From CAZRHR01 sp964578885 (GTDB lineage Bacteria > Bacteroidota > Bacteroidia > CAIKAF01): DNA of 64,000 bases. Positions 1 through 7,980 of the stretch are shown piece by piece (position 1 is the stretch's first letter; each line of letters opens with the position of its first letter). The stretch covers positions 1 to 64,000 of the forward strand of contig CAZOEO010000010.1 in assembly GCA_964578885.1 (NCBI GenBank), given 5' to 3'. A model generated the notes under the pieces. The model was given only the letters and a program-made list of their open reading frames with translations, did not search any database and was not told the DNA's origin. A program made the position numbers and the translations under genes.

Positions 1-3
1 AAC

Positions 4-49
4 GGGGGGTCAGTTTAAAACGGAATGGGGGGTCAGTTTGAAGCGGAAT
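4..49. repeat. Two tandem 23-bp repeats, IS21-like element end
   Basis: Two copies of a 23-bp unit (4-26 and 27-49) lie head to tail and differ at two positions. Each has the form GGGGGGTCAGTTT, then four variable bases, then CGGAAT. From family knowledge, short G-run plus GTCAGTTT...CGGAAT repeats of this kind are typical of the multiple terminal repeats of IS21-family elements in Bacteroidota. I infer that this is the outer end of such an insertion whose istAB genes lie left of the window. No transposase is visible here, so the family assignment rests on the repeats alone. Confidence 0.5.
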
Positions 50-50
50 T

Positions 51-293
51 CTCATTGAAAAGTGCAGAATACTGAAAGGGCGAGCTGTTACACTATTCCC
101 CGACCTCGGATGTTATGATAAATGGAATTACAAAGCAAAGGAACTTTCGCAAATTACAATAGTTACCGTTTCCGATTTACTCGAGCGCAAAGCTACCGAA
201 GCAGATACGATTCAAGGGCTGGACCTTGCTGACTACTTGATAAAATTCAATTATAAGGGCTTTAAATTATCTGATTTGTTTACAAGAACTTAG
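51..293 (+). pseudogene. 3' remnant of a DUF6371 (toprim-like) mobile-element gene
   Basis: An open frame with no start codon runs from the repeat edge to TAG at 291-293, about 80 codons. It carries the segments CRILKGRAVTLFPDLG, TVSDLLERKATEA and QGLDLADYLIKF, which I recognise as the C-terminal end of DUF6371 proteins. These are frequent on Bacteroidota integrative elements and resemble primase or toprim-type proteins. The N-terminal part is missing, and the frame abuts the tandem IS-like repeats. The simplest reading is that an IS insertion, or a deletion next to one, cut the gene. No function is likely to remain. The family name is from memory of its sequence pattern. Confidence 0.6.
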
Positions 294-460
294 ATACGTG
301 TCAATATCCAATCTGAATTTAGATTAAGCCAATGACCGATTCACAAATGTTGTCAGTAATGGATGTTGAACTGTACGACATTTAACTTAAATCATTTATT
401 ACCAAGGTATTCGTTTCATTGATAATGCATCCCTTAAATTTTAGCGTGACCATCCTGAAA

Positions 461-1306
461 CTATTTGATTGGTCGTTCGGTATAAAGGACTTCATTAATT
501 ATTGCCATGGCCTTTGGACAGTTGCCATGGGCTCTTGAAGATAATTTATCAAAATTATTTTTAAATGCAGCAACATTTATTTTTTTTAGAAATTTAAGAT
601 AATCCCCGACCCCCACATAGTGTTGGATAAGTTTCTTCTTTTTAAACATATAATAGAATTCACTTATCGTCCTTTTTGCAAACTTGTTATCCTCAACTTT
701 TTCAAGGCACTTCATAAATAAGGCATACCCATCATTTATAAATATTGAATTCTCGTCTTCTTTAGGATTTATAGGTTGTTGGAGCCATTTGTAATACCGC
801 ATTAGAATCTCTCCACATAAGAAAGGGTGAAGTTCTATGGAATTTGCATTAGAAAAGTATTCTGGCGAGATAAAATCATACTTACAATCGTTACGTAATT
901 GCTTTATGTAGGTGTTTTCAATGTACTGATGGACTTTCTCAAAAAATCCATTAGGAGCTATACAACTTCCTCTTGGAAATTCATATAGTAACATCCCATC
1001 AGGTAATTCAATTAAATTTTTTACCACATTCTTCTTACCGAACAAACGAAATTCTACATCATTTAATTCATGTTCTAGAATTATTTTTTTTAACGTTTGG
1101 TCAGTGGCATCGTATTGTTTTTGAAACTTAGTTTTTCGTTCTTCAAAGAAATTAACTATATATTCTTCTGCAATCCTTTTTTGTTCAATCCTGATTTCGT
1201 TTTGAAGTTCAGCGGAAAGTTCTTCCCAAGCAATTCCCCCATTAGCGAAGGTTTCTAGCTGAAAATTTCCTTGTAACCAATCGGTTAGCGTATGATTTTC
1301 AGCCAT
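461..1306 (-). CDS. Hypothetical protein coupled to the integrase
   Basis: I do not recognise this 281-residue protein. It has no signal peptide or membrane segment. An acidic, helix-rich N-terminal third (about residues 25-95, many Glu and Lys) is followed by a mixed region with aromatic residues and a lysine-rich C-terminus (FKKKKLIQHY, YLKFLKKINV). It begins one base after the integrase stop codon (TAATATG junction), so it is probably translated from the integrase transcript. Base composition is visibly AT-richer than the chromosomal genes from 2.8 kb on, as expected for cargo of a mobile element. Its role may be in integration or excision, or it may be an accessory trait. Nothing in the sequence decides this. 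Confidence 0.75.
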   Translation of the reverse strand: MAENHTLTDWLQGNFQLETFANGGIAWEELSAELQNEIRIEQKRIAEEYIVNFFEERKTKFQKQYDATDQTLKKIILEHELNDVEFRLFGKKNVVKNLIELPDGMLLYEFPRGSCIAPNGFFEKVHQYIENTYIKQLRNDCKYDFISPEYFSNANSIELHPFLCGEILMRYYKWLQQPINPKEDENSIFINDGYALFMKCLEKVEDNKFAKRTISEFYYMFKKKKLIQHYVGVGDYLKFLKKINVAAFKNNFDKLSSRAHGNCPKAMAIINEVLYTERPIK

Positions 1307-1307
1307 A

Positions 1308-2543
1308 TTAAAAGTATTCGGTTAAAAGGCCAGCCATTGTTGGGTCAGATTTACCAACATAAGTAAGGAAAGACCTTTCCGACGAGTGTCCCGTAATTGC
1401 CATTATCAAAGGGGTTGGTATTTTTGCATAATGATTAGTAGCAAATGACCTCCGACCAATATGTGAGGATACTAATTCATATTTCGGGTACTTTCCTGCC
1501 ACCTTCTTTTTAGTTTTGCGACAAATTTTTGTACCTTCTATTTGCTCGTCAATTCCTGCTGCCTTGCAAACGTCTTTTATGTAATCATTTAGTTTTTGGT
1601 TACTAAGCGGCCTTGGAAAATCTCCATTTCGTTTGTCTAAAACACTCATTAAATCAGCCGACAAGGGGAAAATCATATGTCTATTTGTCTTTAACTGAAC
1701 GAAGTCAATATGCGTTCTTTCCAAGTTTTTTCTTGTATCGTATTCTGCCCTTAACATTTCCTTTGTAAATCGATTAAAATCAGAATGACGCTGACCTGTG
1801 TAGCAACTTATTAATAACCAGTCTCTCGCATTTTCAAGTGCTTCGGAATCAAGTCTAAGATTTGATATTTTATCTATCTCCTTCTCGGTTAAATAAACAA
1901 CCTTTACTTTTTTGAACTTAAACTTAATTCCATCCAATTCAGCAGAAGTTGGTAGCCCCTCTTGTTTAGCAAAGGTGCAAGCCCTCTTGGTGTACTTTAG
2001 GTATTGCTGAATGGTATTGTGAGAATAACCATTTTTTAATCCAAACTTTTCAAACTCCCGTTTAAAATCCAAATTCACATCTTTCCCAAGGTATTCTCTC
2101 CGAGTAACCTTTTGAAGCCCCTCAATAAAGCCTCTTGCCAATTTCATACGCTTCTTATAATCTTCTTTCAGTTCCGAATCTCGTATAATAAGGAAGTGGT
2201 CAATATAACTCAAAAGTGTGGCAGGCTTTGATTCATCGGTTTTATTTTGAAGGGCAGCTCTCAACCATGCCGAATTTACAACCTCACCATTTGTTGAAGC
2301 CTCTAGAAGACGTTGCTCCATCATTAGCTTCAGTCTTTCTAGTGATATATTTAAAGTCTTTGAATATGCAGACTTTTTCCTCGGCCTTTGGTTCTTCAAA
2401 TCCCAATCGGCAATGGTTACACAAAAATCAGTCTTAGCTTTTACATCAGTCATTCTACCGTTATATATTCTAATGTAAATCGGGAAGTGTCGATTTTTTG
2501 CTTCCTTTTTTGCGTGTTGGATAAGGAACTTTATTGATGGCAT
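1308..2543 (-). CDS. Tyrosine-type site-specific integrase
   Basis: This is a phage/transposon-type tyrosine recombinase of the Bacteroidota kind, 411 residues from the chosen start. It has an N-terminal Arm-like DNA-binding region, a SAM-like core-binding domain (about 105-205) and a C-terminal catalytic domain. Catalytic residues are visible: Arg252 in CYTGQRHSDF, His361 and Arg364 in HIGRRSF, His386 in ITGHSS, and the nucleophile Tyr395 in SFLTYVG. The open frame extends 17 codons further upstream (to 2594), but a perfect promoter element ends two bases before the ATG at 2543. That ATG is therefore preferred and the message would be nearly leaderless. The gene sits about 200 bp from a tRNA-end-like sequence, the usual position for an integrase beside its attachment site. 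Confidence 0.93.
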   Translation of the reverse strand: MPSIKFLIQHAKKEAKNRHFPIYIRIYNGRMTDVKAKTDFCVTIADWDLKNQRPRKKSAYSKTLNISLERLKLMMEQRLLEASTNGEVVNSAWLRAALQNKTDESKPATLLSYIDHFLIIRDSELKEDYKKRMKLARGFIEGLQKVTRREYLGKDVNLDFKREFEKFGLKNGYSHNTIQQYLKYTKRACTFAKQEGLPTSAELDGIKFKFKKVKVVYLTEKEIDKISNLRLDSEALENARDWLLISCYTGQRHSDFNRFTKEMLRAEYDTRKNLERTHIDFVQLKTNRHMIFPLSADLMSVLDKRNGDFPRPLSNQKLNDYIKDVCKAAGIDEQIEGTKICRKTKKKVAGKYPKYELVSSHIGRRSFATNHYAKIPTPLIMAITGHSSERSFLTYVGKSDPTMAGLLTEYF

Positions 2544-2545
2544 AG

Positions 2546-2574
2546 CAAAGGTAGGTTGTAATTGTGATGTCAAA
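2546..2574 (-). promoter_or_regulatory. Promoter of the integrase gene
   Basis: Read on the minus strand, TTTG (2571-2574) is followed after 17 bases by TACCTTTG (2546-2553), then CT and ATG. This matches the Bacteroidota -33/-7 consensus TTTG...TAnnTTTG. The upstream TTTG is itself part of a second TACCTTTG (2571-2578), so a second start site is possible. The distance to the ATG implies a leaderless or nearly leaderless transcript. Confidence 0.65.
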
Positions 2575-2742
2575 GGTAAAAACTTAGCCGACATTTAGCC
2601 GACATTTTCACAATCTATATCAATCTTATCACATCTAATCCAATTCCTCACCTCGCCTATAATCCTATAAAACAGTTGCTTTTATGATACCTCCAGCGTT
2701 TTTTAGATATCTTTAGAGGGGGATAAAATTGTGCATTTACGG

Positions 2743-2757
2743 TCCTGTCGGGACCAC
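2743..2757 (+). other. Probable attachment site: tRNA 3'-end fragment
   Basis: The 15 bases TCCTGTCGGGACCAC read like the end of a tRNA gene: the 3' side of the T arm, the acceptor strand CGGGACC, then AC. The matching 5' acceptor would be GGTCCCG, as in some Bacteroidota tRNA-Arg genes (from memory). No tRNA body precedes it. It lies 200 bp behind the integrase start, where base composition changes and chromosomal genes begin. I infer the right attachment site of the element. The segment GGTCC...GGACC (2741-2755) is also a small hairpin, so chance is possible. Confidence 0.45.
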
Positions 2758-2781
2758 AAAAAATATATCAACAAAAAGAAA

Positions 2782-2812
2782 AATCCCTTTTAAGAAGTTC
2801 TTAAAAGGGATT
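2782..2812. terminator. Bidirectional rho-independent terminator downstream of sucB
   Basis: AATCCCTTTTAAGAA and its exact complement form a near-perfect stem with a minimal loop. A T-run follows on the plus strand (2811-2816) and an A-run precedes it, so it can act in both directions. On the minus strand it ends the sucA-sucB transcript. On the plus strand it may once have served the tRNA whose end lies at 2757. Confidence 0.8.
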
Positions 2813-2849
2813 TTTTCGTAAACGTTAAAGGCCTACCGGGTCGTATTCA

Positions 2850-4091
2850 TCACAACCCCAGCAATACCTCTACGGGATCTTTTCCACCAAACAGAATCAA
2901 TTCGGGCTTTTCGAGCATTTCTTTCACCTTCACTAAAAAGGAAACAGACTCTTTTCCATCAATAATGCGGTGATCGTAGCTCAATGCCAGGTACATCATG
3001 GGGCGAATCTCCACTTTGCCTTGTATGGCCACAGGACGCTCCTGGATCTTGTGCATTCCCAAGATGGCAACCTGCGGTGGATTAATGATGGGCGTACTCA
3101 TCAATGACCCAAATACCCCGCCATTGGTGATGGTGAACGTACCACCACTCATGTCTTCCAAACTTAATTTTCCATCGCGGGCACGGATTGCTAAATCTTT
3201 GATGCCGGATTCAATCTCCGCCAATCCTAATACTTCCGCATTTCTCAAAACGGGCACCATTAAACCTTTCGGTGTACTTACGGCAATTCCGATATCGGCA
3301 TAGTCGTGATAAATGATTTCATCTCCGTCGATCTGCGCATTCACTGCCGGAAAAGCATGAAGGGCTTCCGTTACCGCACGGGTAAAGAAAGACATAAAGC
3401 CCAACGAAATACCATGTTGTTTTTGAAAGGCATCTTTGTATTTGGCCCGCAGCTCTAAAATGGCAGACATATCTACCTCGTTAAAGGTAGTGAGCATGGC
3501 GGTTTCATTTTTTACCGAGACCAGACGCTCTGCCACTTTTTTCCGTAGCATGCTCATTTTTTTCCGCTCTGTGTTACGCGCTCCACCCCAACCGGAAGCG
3601 GGGGCAGGGAAACCGGCAGCCAGTGCTTTTAACACGTCCGCTTTCTGGATTTTACCTCCTGGACCGGAACCCTGAACGGCCTGCATTGGCACGTTGTTTT
3701 GCGCCATGATATTGGCCGCCAGAGGAGTTGCCGCTTTTGCGGACAGGTCAGGCTGGGCCTGTGGTGTTTTAGGCGCTTCTTTAGGTGCTTCGGCCTGAGA
3801 TTTAGCCGCAGGCGCTGGTGTTTCAGCAACGGGAGCTGACTGTGCAGGCGCCTCCGCACTGGTGTCGATCCGACAAATCTCGTCTCCGATATTGACGGTC
3901 TCACCTTCAGCCACAATAATTTCAATGCGGCCGGAAGATTCTGCCGGAATAGACAAAGTCGCCTTATCTGAATCTACTTCTACCAGCTCTTGATCTTTTT
4001 TTACATAGTCACCCGTTTTCACCAACCATTGGGCAATTTGAACTTCCGAGATGGATTCTCCTGGGCTGGGAACTTTCATGGAGATGATCAT
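2850..4091 (-). CDS. sucB: 2-oxoglutarate dehydrogenase E2, dihydrolipoyl succinyltransferase
   Basis: This is the E2 core of the 2-oxoglutarate dehydrogenase complex. It transfers the succinyl group from E1 via lipoamide to CoA in the citric acid cycle. The 413 residues show an N-terminal lipoyl domain with the modified lysine in EVDSDKATLS (Lys43), an Ala/Pro/Glu-rich linker (about 77-115) and a peripheral subunit-binding domain (about 118-155, ending GPGGKIQKADVL). The C-terminal acyltransferase domain has the catalytic HxxxDG in SYDHRIIDGK (His374, Asp378). There is a single lipoyl domain, as usual for E2o. It lies 24 bp downstream of sucA on the same strand, so the two form one operon. 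The E3 gene (lpd) is not in the window. Confidence 0.97.
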   Translation of the reverse strand: MIISMKVPSPGESISEVQIAQWLVKTGDYVKKDQELVEVDSDKATLSIPAESSGRIEIIVAEGETVNIGDEICRIDTSAEAPAQSAPVAETPAPAAKSQAEAPKEAPKTPQAQPDLSAKAATPLAANIMAQNNVPMQAVQGSGPGGKIQKADVLKALAAGFPAPASGWGGARNTERKKMSMLRKKVAERLVSVKNETAMLTTFNEVDMSAILELRAKYKDAFQKQHGISLGFMSFFTRAVTEALHAFPAVNAQIDGDEIIYHDYADIGIAVSTPKGLMVPVLRNAEVLGLAEIESGIKDLAIRARDGKLSLEDMSGGTFTITNGGVFGSLMSTPIINPPQVAILGMHKIQERPVAIQGKVEIRPMMYLALSYDHRIIDGKESVSFLVKVKEMLEKPELILFGGKDPVEVLLGL

Positions 4092-4115
4092 GACAAAAAT
4101 GCTTTAATGGGTTAT

Positions 4116-6863
4116 TCAGGATAAAGGGACTTTGTTAAATACACGTTCTAGCACAGCGCGCTGACGTGCCGCAGCGATGCGTGGTGATCCGGTGGCAGGG
4201 CTAGCCGATGCAGGTGGAGCAACGACTTCGAGCGGGAAGGTTTGTTTGCCTTTGCGATAGGCACGAAGGATATAACTCCAGGCGCCCATGTTTTCCGGCT
4301 CTTCCTGCACCCACAACCAACGTTTGGCCAAATCGTACTTTTGAAGCACAGCTTCAAACGCTTTTACCGGGAAGGGGAATAATTGCTCTAAACGAACCAG
4401 GGCTGTTCCGTGATCGCCAGTTTCCCGCTTTAATGCAAGGAGTTCATAATAAATTTTTCCGCTGCAAAATACCACCGTTTCTACCTCATTGGGTTTTACG
4501 GATGCATCATCGATTAATTCCTGAAACTTAGTATCTCCGGAAAAATCAGCCAGAGAACTTACGCACTCCGGATGACGCAACAAACTCTTTGGAGTCATCA
4601 CGACCAATGGCTTGCGGAATGGACGGGCATTCTGGCGACGCAGCGCGTGGAAGAAGTTGGCAGGTGTGGTACAATTCACCACCTGCATGTTCATTTCGGC
4701 ACATAAGGTGAGGAAGCGCTCCAACCTGGCAGAACTATGCTCCGCACCCTGGCCTTCGTAACCATGAGGAAGTAATAAAACCAGGTTATTCTGAGTCCTC
4801 CATTTATCCTCCGCGCTACTTAGGTATTGGTCGATAATAATCTGGGCACCATTGTTGAAATCACCAAACTGTGCTTCCCATAAAGTGAGACCATCCGGTG
4901 TACCAAAGGCATAACCATAGTCAAAGCCCATCACACCGTACTCGCTTAACAAAGAGTTGTACACCCGGAATCGGGCTTGTTCGTTGGAAAGATGGTTCAG
5001 AGGCATGTATTCCTCTTCGGAATCTTCGACCCTCACAATGGCATGGCGGTGCGAGAAAGTACCACGAACAGAATCTTGTCCACTTAACCGAACCGGTTTC
5101 CCTTCTACCAGGAAGCTGGCATAAGCCAATGCTTCGCCAAGGGCCCAATCCAGTTTATCGGCTTGAACGGCAGCCACACGATCCTGAAAAATTTTAACAA
5201 TCTTCCGGAGGAATTTTTTGTCTTCCGGCAGATAGTTCAGCTTTTCTAAAAGCGATTTGGCCAGCTGACTTGAAATACCGGTGGAAGGACTTGTTTCAAA
5301 GTCTGCCAAAGTAGACCGACGGAAATGCCCATACATTTCGTCTAAGAACAATTTGATATGGGTTTTATCAATGCCTTTGGCAAGTTCAAGTTCGCCCTCT
5401 AACTTTTGATTAAACTGCTCTTCCATGAGTGTGCAGGCGGCGATATCCATCACGCCTTCACCAAGCAATTTATTCTTATAAATCTGATACGGGTCAGGAT
5501 GCTTATCGATGGCTTTATACAGAATCGGCTGTGTAAAACGTGGCTCATCGCCTTCGTTATGTCCATGTTTTCTGTATCCCAGCAAATCGATAAAAACGTC
5601 CTCATTGTATCGCTGCCTGTATTCCATGGCCAATTCAATCACCTGAACCACCGCTTCTGCATCATCAGCATTCACGTGGAAAACGGGGGCCAACACAACT
5701 TTTGCAATGTCGGTGCAATAGGTCGAAGAACGAGCTTCCAGGTAGTTGGTGGTAAAGCCCACCTGATTATTGATGACCAAATGAAGGGTTCCGCCGGTGC
5801 GATAACCTTCCAGACGGCTCATTTGAATTATTTCATACACCAGTCCCTGACCGGCCACAGCAGCATCTCCGTGAATGAGAATGGGTGCTACTTTTTGCAG
5901 ATTTCCATCGTGAAAATGATCAATAAAAGCGCGGGATAATCCCTCTGCAATGGCACCGACCGTTTCTAAGTGAGATGGATTGGGAAGCAAGTGCAGGGCC
6001 ACTTCTTCTCCGGATTCCGTTTGAACACGAGAATTGTAGCCCAAATGGTATTTTACATCGCCATCAAACTTTTCTTCGTCATATTCATAACCTTGAAATT
6101 CGGAAAAAATCTGATGAGCAGGCTTTTGAAAAATATTGGAAAGCACATTAATGCGTCCACGATGCGCCATTCCCAAAACAAATTCTTTGATTCCAAGTGC
6201 AGCCCCTCTTTCAATAGCAAAGGAAAGCGCAGGAATCAGACTTTCGCCACCTTCTAAGGAAAAGCGTTTTTGTCCGACAAATTTTTTATGCAAGAATTTT
6301 TCGAATCCAACGGCATCGTGAAGGCGATTTAACACTTTCACTTTCTTTCCGTTATCGAATTTTCTCTCTTTTTGGAGGTTTTCAAATTTCCCCCGAAGCC
6401 ATTGGATTCGTTCCGGATCACGAATATACATGTACTCAATTCCAATGGTGCTGCAATACACCGTTTCGAGATGAGCCACTATGTCTTTGAGGGCAGAAGG
6501 AGGCATACCCAACTCCGAAGCCGCCTGAAATTTTGTGGACAAATCGGCGGCGGTCAGGCCGAAATTTTCGACGGCCAAAGAAGGCGTGTACTTTCTACGT
6601 TCACGCACGGGATTGGTGCGGGTGAAAAGGTGTCCACGCTGCCGGTAAGCCTGAATGAGGTTCATCACCGCCAGTTCCTTTCCGGACACCGCGGAGGCGC
6701 CGGAAGAAACAGGGAGTTTTGGGAAATCTGTTTTTGAAAATTCAAAACCTTCAAAAAACTTCCTCCACCCAAAATCCACACTCTCAGGATTGTTTTGGTA
6801 CTGAAGGTAGAGCTCTTCCACCGATTCCGGCGTCATATTGCTCAGGTAGGAATACGTATCCAT
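4116..6863 (-). CDS. sucA: 2-oxoglutarate dehydrogenase E1 component
   Basis: This thiamine-diphosphate enzyme decarboxylates 2-oxoglutarate and succinylates the lipoyl arm of SucB. The length of 915 residues is normal. The N-terminus has the SYLSNMTPESVEELY segment typical of E1o, which docks to E2. The active-site region includes LGMAHRGRINVL, the diphosphate-binding GDAAVAGQG and the following NNQVGFTT. The C-terminal half has HGYEGQGAEHSSARLERFL and QEEPENMGAW. A promoter element lies 36 bp upstream of the ATG. It is the first gene of the sucA-sucB operon, and the pair would feed succinyl-CoA towards the succinate dehydrogenase encoded at 59-62 kb. Confidence 0.97.
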   Translation of the reverse strand: MDTYSYLSNMTPESVEELYLQYQNNPESVDFGWRKFFEGFEFSKTDFPKLPVSSGASAVSGKELAVMNLIQAYRQRGHLFTRTNPVRERRKYTPSLAVENFGLTAADLSTKFQAASELGMPPSALKDIVAHLETVYCSTIGIEYMYIRDPERIQWLRGKFENLQKERKFDNGKKVKVLNRLHDAVGFEKFLHKKFVGQKRFSLEGGESLIPALSFAIERGAALGIKEFVLGMAHRGRINVLSNIFQKPAHQIFSEFQGYEYDEEKFDGDVKYHLGYNSRVQTESGEEVALHLLPNPSHLETVGAIAEGLSRAFIDHFHDGNLQKVAPILIHGDAAVAGQGLVYEIIQMSRLEGYRTGGTLHLVINNQVGFTTNYLEARSSTYCTDIAKVVLAPVFHVNADDAEAVVQVIELAMEYRQRYNEDVFIDLLGYRKHGHNEGDEPRFTQPILYKAIDKHPDPYQIYKNKLLGEGVMDIAACTLMEEQFNQKLEGELELAKGIDKTHIKLFLDEMYGHFRRSTLADFETSPSTGISSQLAKSLLEKLNYLPEDKKFLRKIVKIFQDRVAAVQADKLDWALGEALAYASFLVEGKPVRLSGQDSVRGTFSHRHAIVRVEDSEEEYMPLNHLSNEQARFRVYNSLLSEYGVMGFDYGYAFGTPDGLTLWEAQFGDFNNGAQIIIDQYLSSAEDKWRTQNNLVLLLPHGYEGQGAEHSSARLERFLTLCAEMNMQVVNCTTPANFFHALRRQNARPFRKPLVVMTPKSLLRHPECVSSLADFSGDTKFQELIDDASVKPNEVETVVFCSGKIYYELLALKRETGDHGTALVRLEQLFPFPVKAFEAVLQKYDLAKRWLWVQEEPENMGAWSYILRAYRKGKQTFPLEVVAPPASASPATGSPRIAAARQRAVLERVFNKVPLS

Positions 6864-6898
6864 TGGGGCGTATGCAGTATATGCCGTTGATTTAGATG

Positions 6899-6906
6899 CA
6901 AAGTTA
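6899..6906 (-). promoter_or_regulatory. -7 element of the sucAB promoter
   Basis: TAACTTTG on the minus strand fits the Bacteroidota -7 consensus TAnnTTTG. It lies 36 bp before the sucA ATG, which gives a short leader of roughly 30 nt. No clear -33 TTTG is visible. Confidence 0.45.
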
Positions 6907-6980
6907 GGAGAAAAAACAGAGGATTATCATTTTGCCCTGCATCTTACGCGGCTTTAAATTTTTTTCGGTTTTACCTGCAT

Positions 6981-7829
6981 TTATTTTCCTTCCTTCTCAG
7001 CTAAAAGCCGGTCTATTTTCGCCTCTAAATCACCGAGTTTCTTTTCCATGGCATCGTTGTTGTCGCTCATCATGCTATCCACAAAAATGGAATTGATCAA
7101 AGACAAACCAAAAATACCTCCTCCAAAAAGCAACAATACAAAATAAACCCGGGCAAAAATGGCCAGAAAAGTATGGTTGGCGCGCTCCGCAATGAGGTCG
7201 GGAACTTCGTACCAACCTTCGATGGTAAAAATTTTAAAAGTGGTATAAAAAGCCAGCAACGGATTGGCAAAATGCTCGGGCGCCACCTTGGCAAAAAGAG
7301 AATAAGACAGAATGGCGAAAATAAAATTGAAAATAAAGAAGGCAAACACCACCAAAATAGAAGATCGAACCGCCCGTAATATCCCCAGAATAAGACTTTC
7401 TACATTCGGTACAAACTTCAGCACCCTGAAAAATTTAAAGACGCGCAGAATTCTGAAAATCAATAAAAATTCCAAACGAACTACATCCAAACCAGTCACC
7501 CAGATCAAAAGAGACGGCAAAGCCACCAAAACCAAGAGAAAATCGAAAACATTCCAACCATCTTTCATGTATCCCTTGAAACCATGATGACTCATTTTCA
7601 CACCAGCCTCTACGGCAAAAACCAGGGTCAAAAAATGGTCCAACCACTCTAATGTATGTGCCATGGGATCGGTGGGCTGGAAAAAACCCTGCATAAAAAT
7701 CAACAATGCGTTGGTCGAAATTAAACCAACCAAAACGCCACTATGACTAAAAATGCGATACAACATACTCGTAAAATCAATTTTGACCGATGTAAATAAA
7801 GGAACCGTAAAATTACATGCTTCGCTCAC
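6981..7829 (-). CDS. Voltage-gated cation channel, BacNaV type with calcium-like filter
   Basis: This is a six-helix ion channel of the prokaryotic NaChBac family; four copies would form the pore. The 282 residues show S1 (about 22-46), S2 with Glu74, S3 with Asn93 and Asp96, and an S4 sensor with charges at every third position (Arg126, Arg129, Lys132, Arg135, Lys138). S5 (about 157-180), a pore loop and S6 (about 222-250) follow. The selectivity filter is TIEGWYE (202-208), not the sodium-channel TLESW. Gly at filter position 4 and an acid at position 7 resemble TLEGWVD of the calcium-selective channel CavMr (from memory). The C-terminal 259-282 is the heptad-like tetramerising coiled coil usual in the family. 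It is a single gene between sucA and the divergent HMG-CoA reductase. An alternative start is Met22. Confidence 0.88.
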   Translation of the reverse strand: MSEACNFTVPLFTSVKIDFTSMLYRIFSHSGVLVGLISTNALLIFMQGFFQPTDPMAHTLEWLDHFLTLVFAVEAGVKMSHHGFKGYMKDGWNVFDFLLVLVALPSLLIWVTGLDVVRLEFLLIFRILRVFKFFRVLKFVPNVESLILGILRAVRSSILVVFAFFIFNFIFAILSYSLFAKVAPEHFANPLLAFYTTFKIFTIEGWYEVPDLIAERANHTFLAIFARVYFVLLLFGGGIFGLSLINSIFVDSMMSDNNDAMEKKLGDLEAKIDRLLAEKEGK

Positions 7830-7980
7830 AAACAGCAGGCGGTTAAAAAAAATTAGGACGGCAAGGATATTACTTACCAGAAAAGCCCGTTAATTGCAAA
7901 TGGTATTTATTTCCCAAGCTTCCGACATCATTTGAACAGAAACGGGGCTGGGTGGTTATACCCGGAATACGCGAAACCTT

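Noticed and set aside
2741..2757. GGTCC...GGACC as a terminator
   Set aside because: The hairpin is only 5 bp and lacks a T-run; the resemblance to a tRNA end explains it better.
5406..5939. Plus-strand frame of 177 codons inside sucA
   Set aside because: It is a shadow of the sucA catalytic region, with no promoter box or family match.
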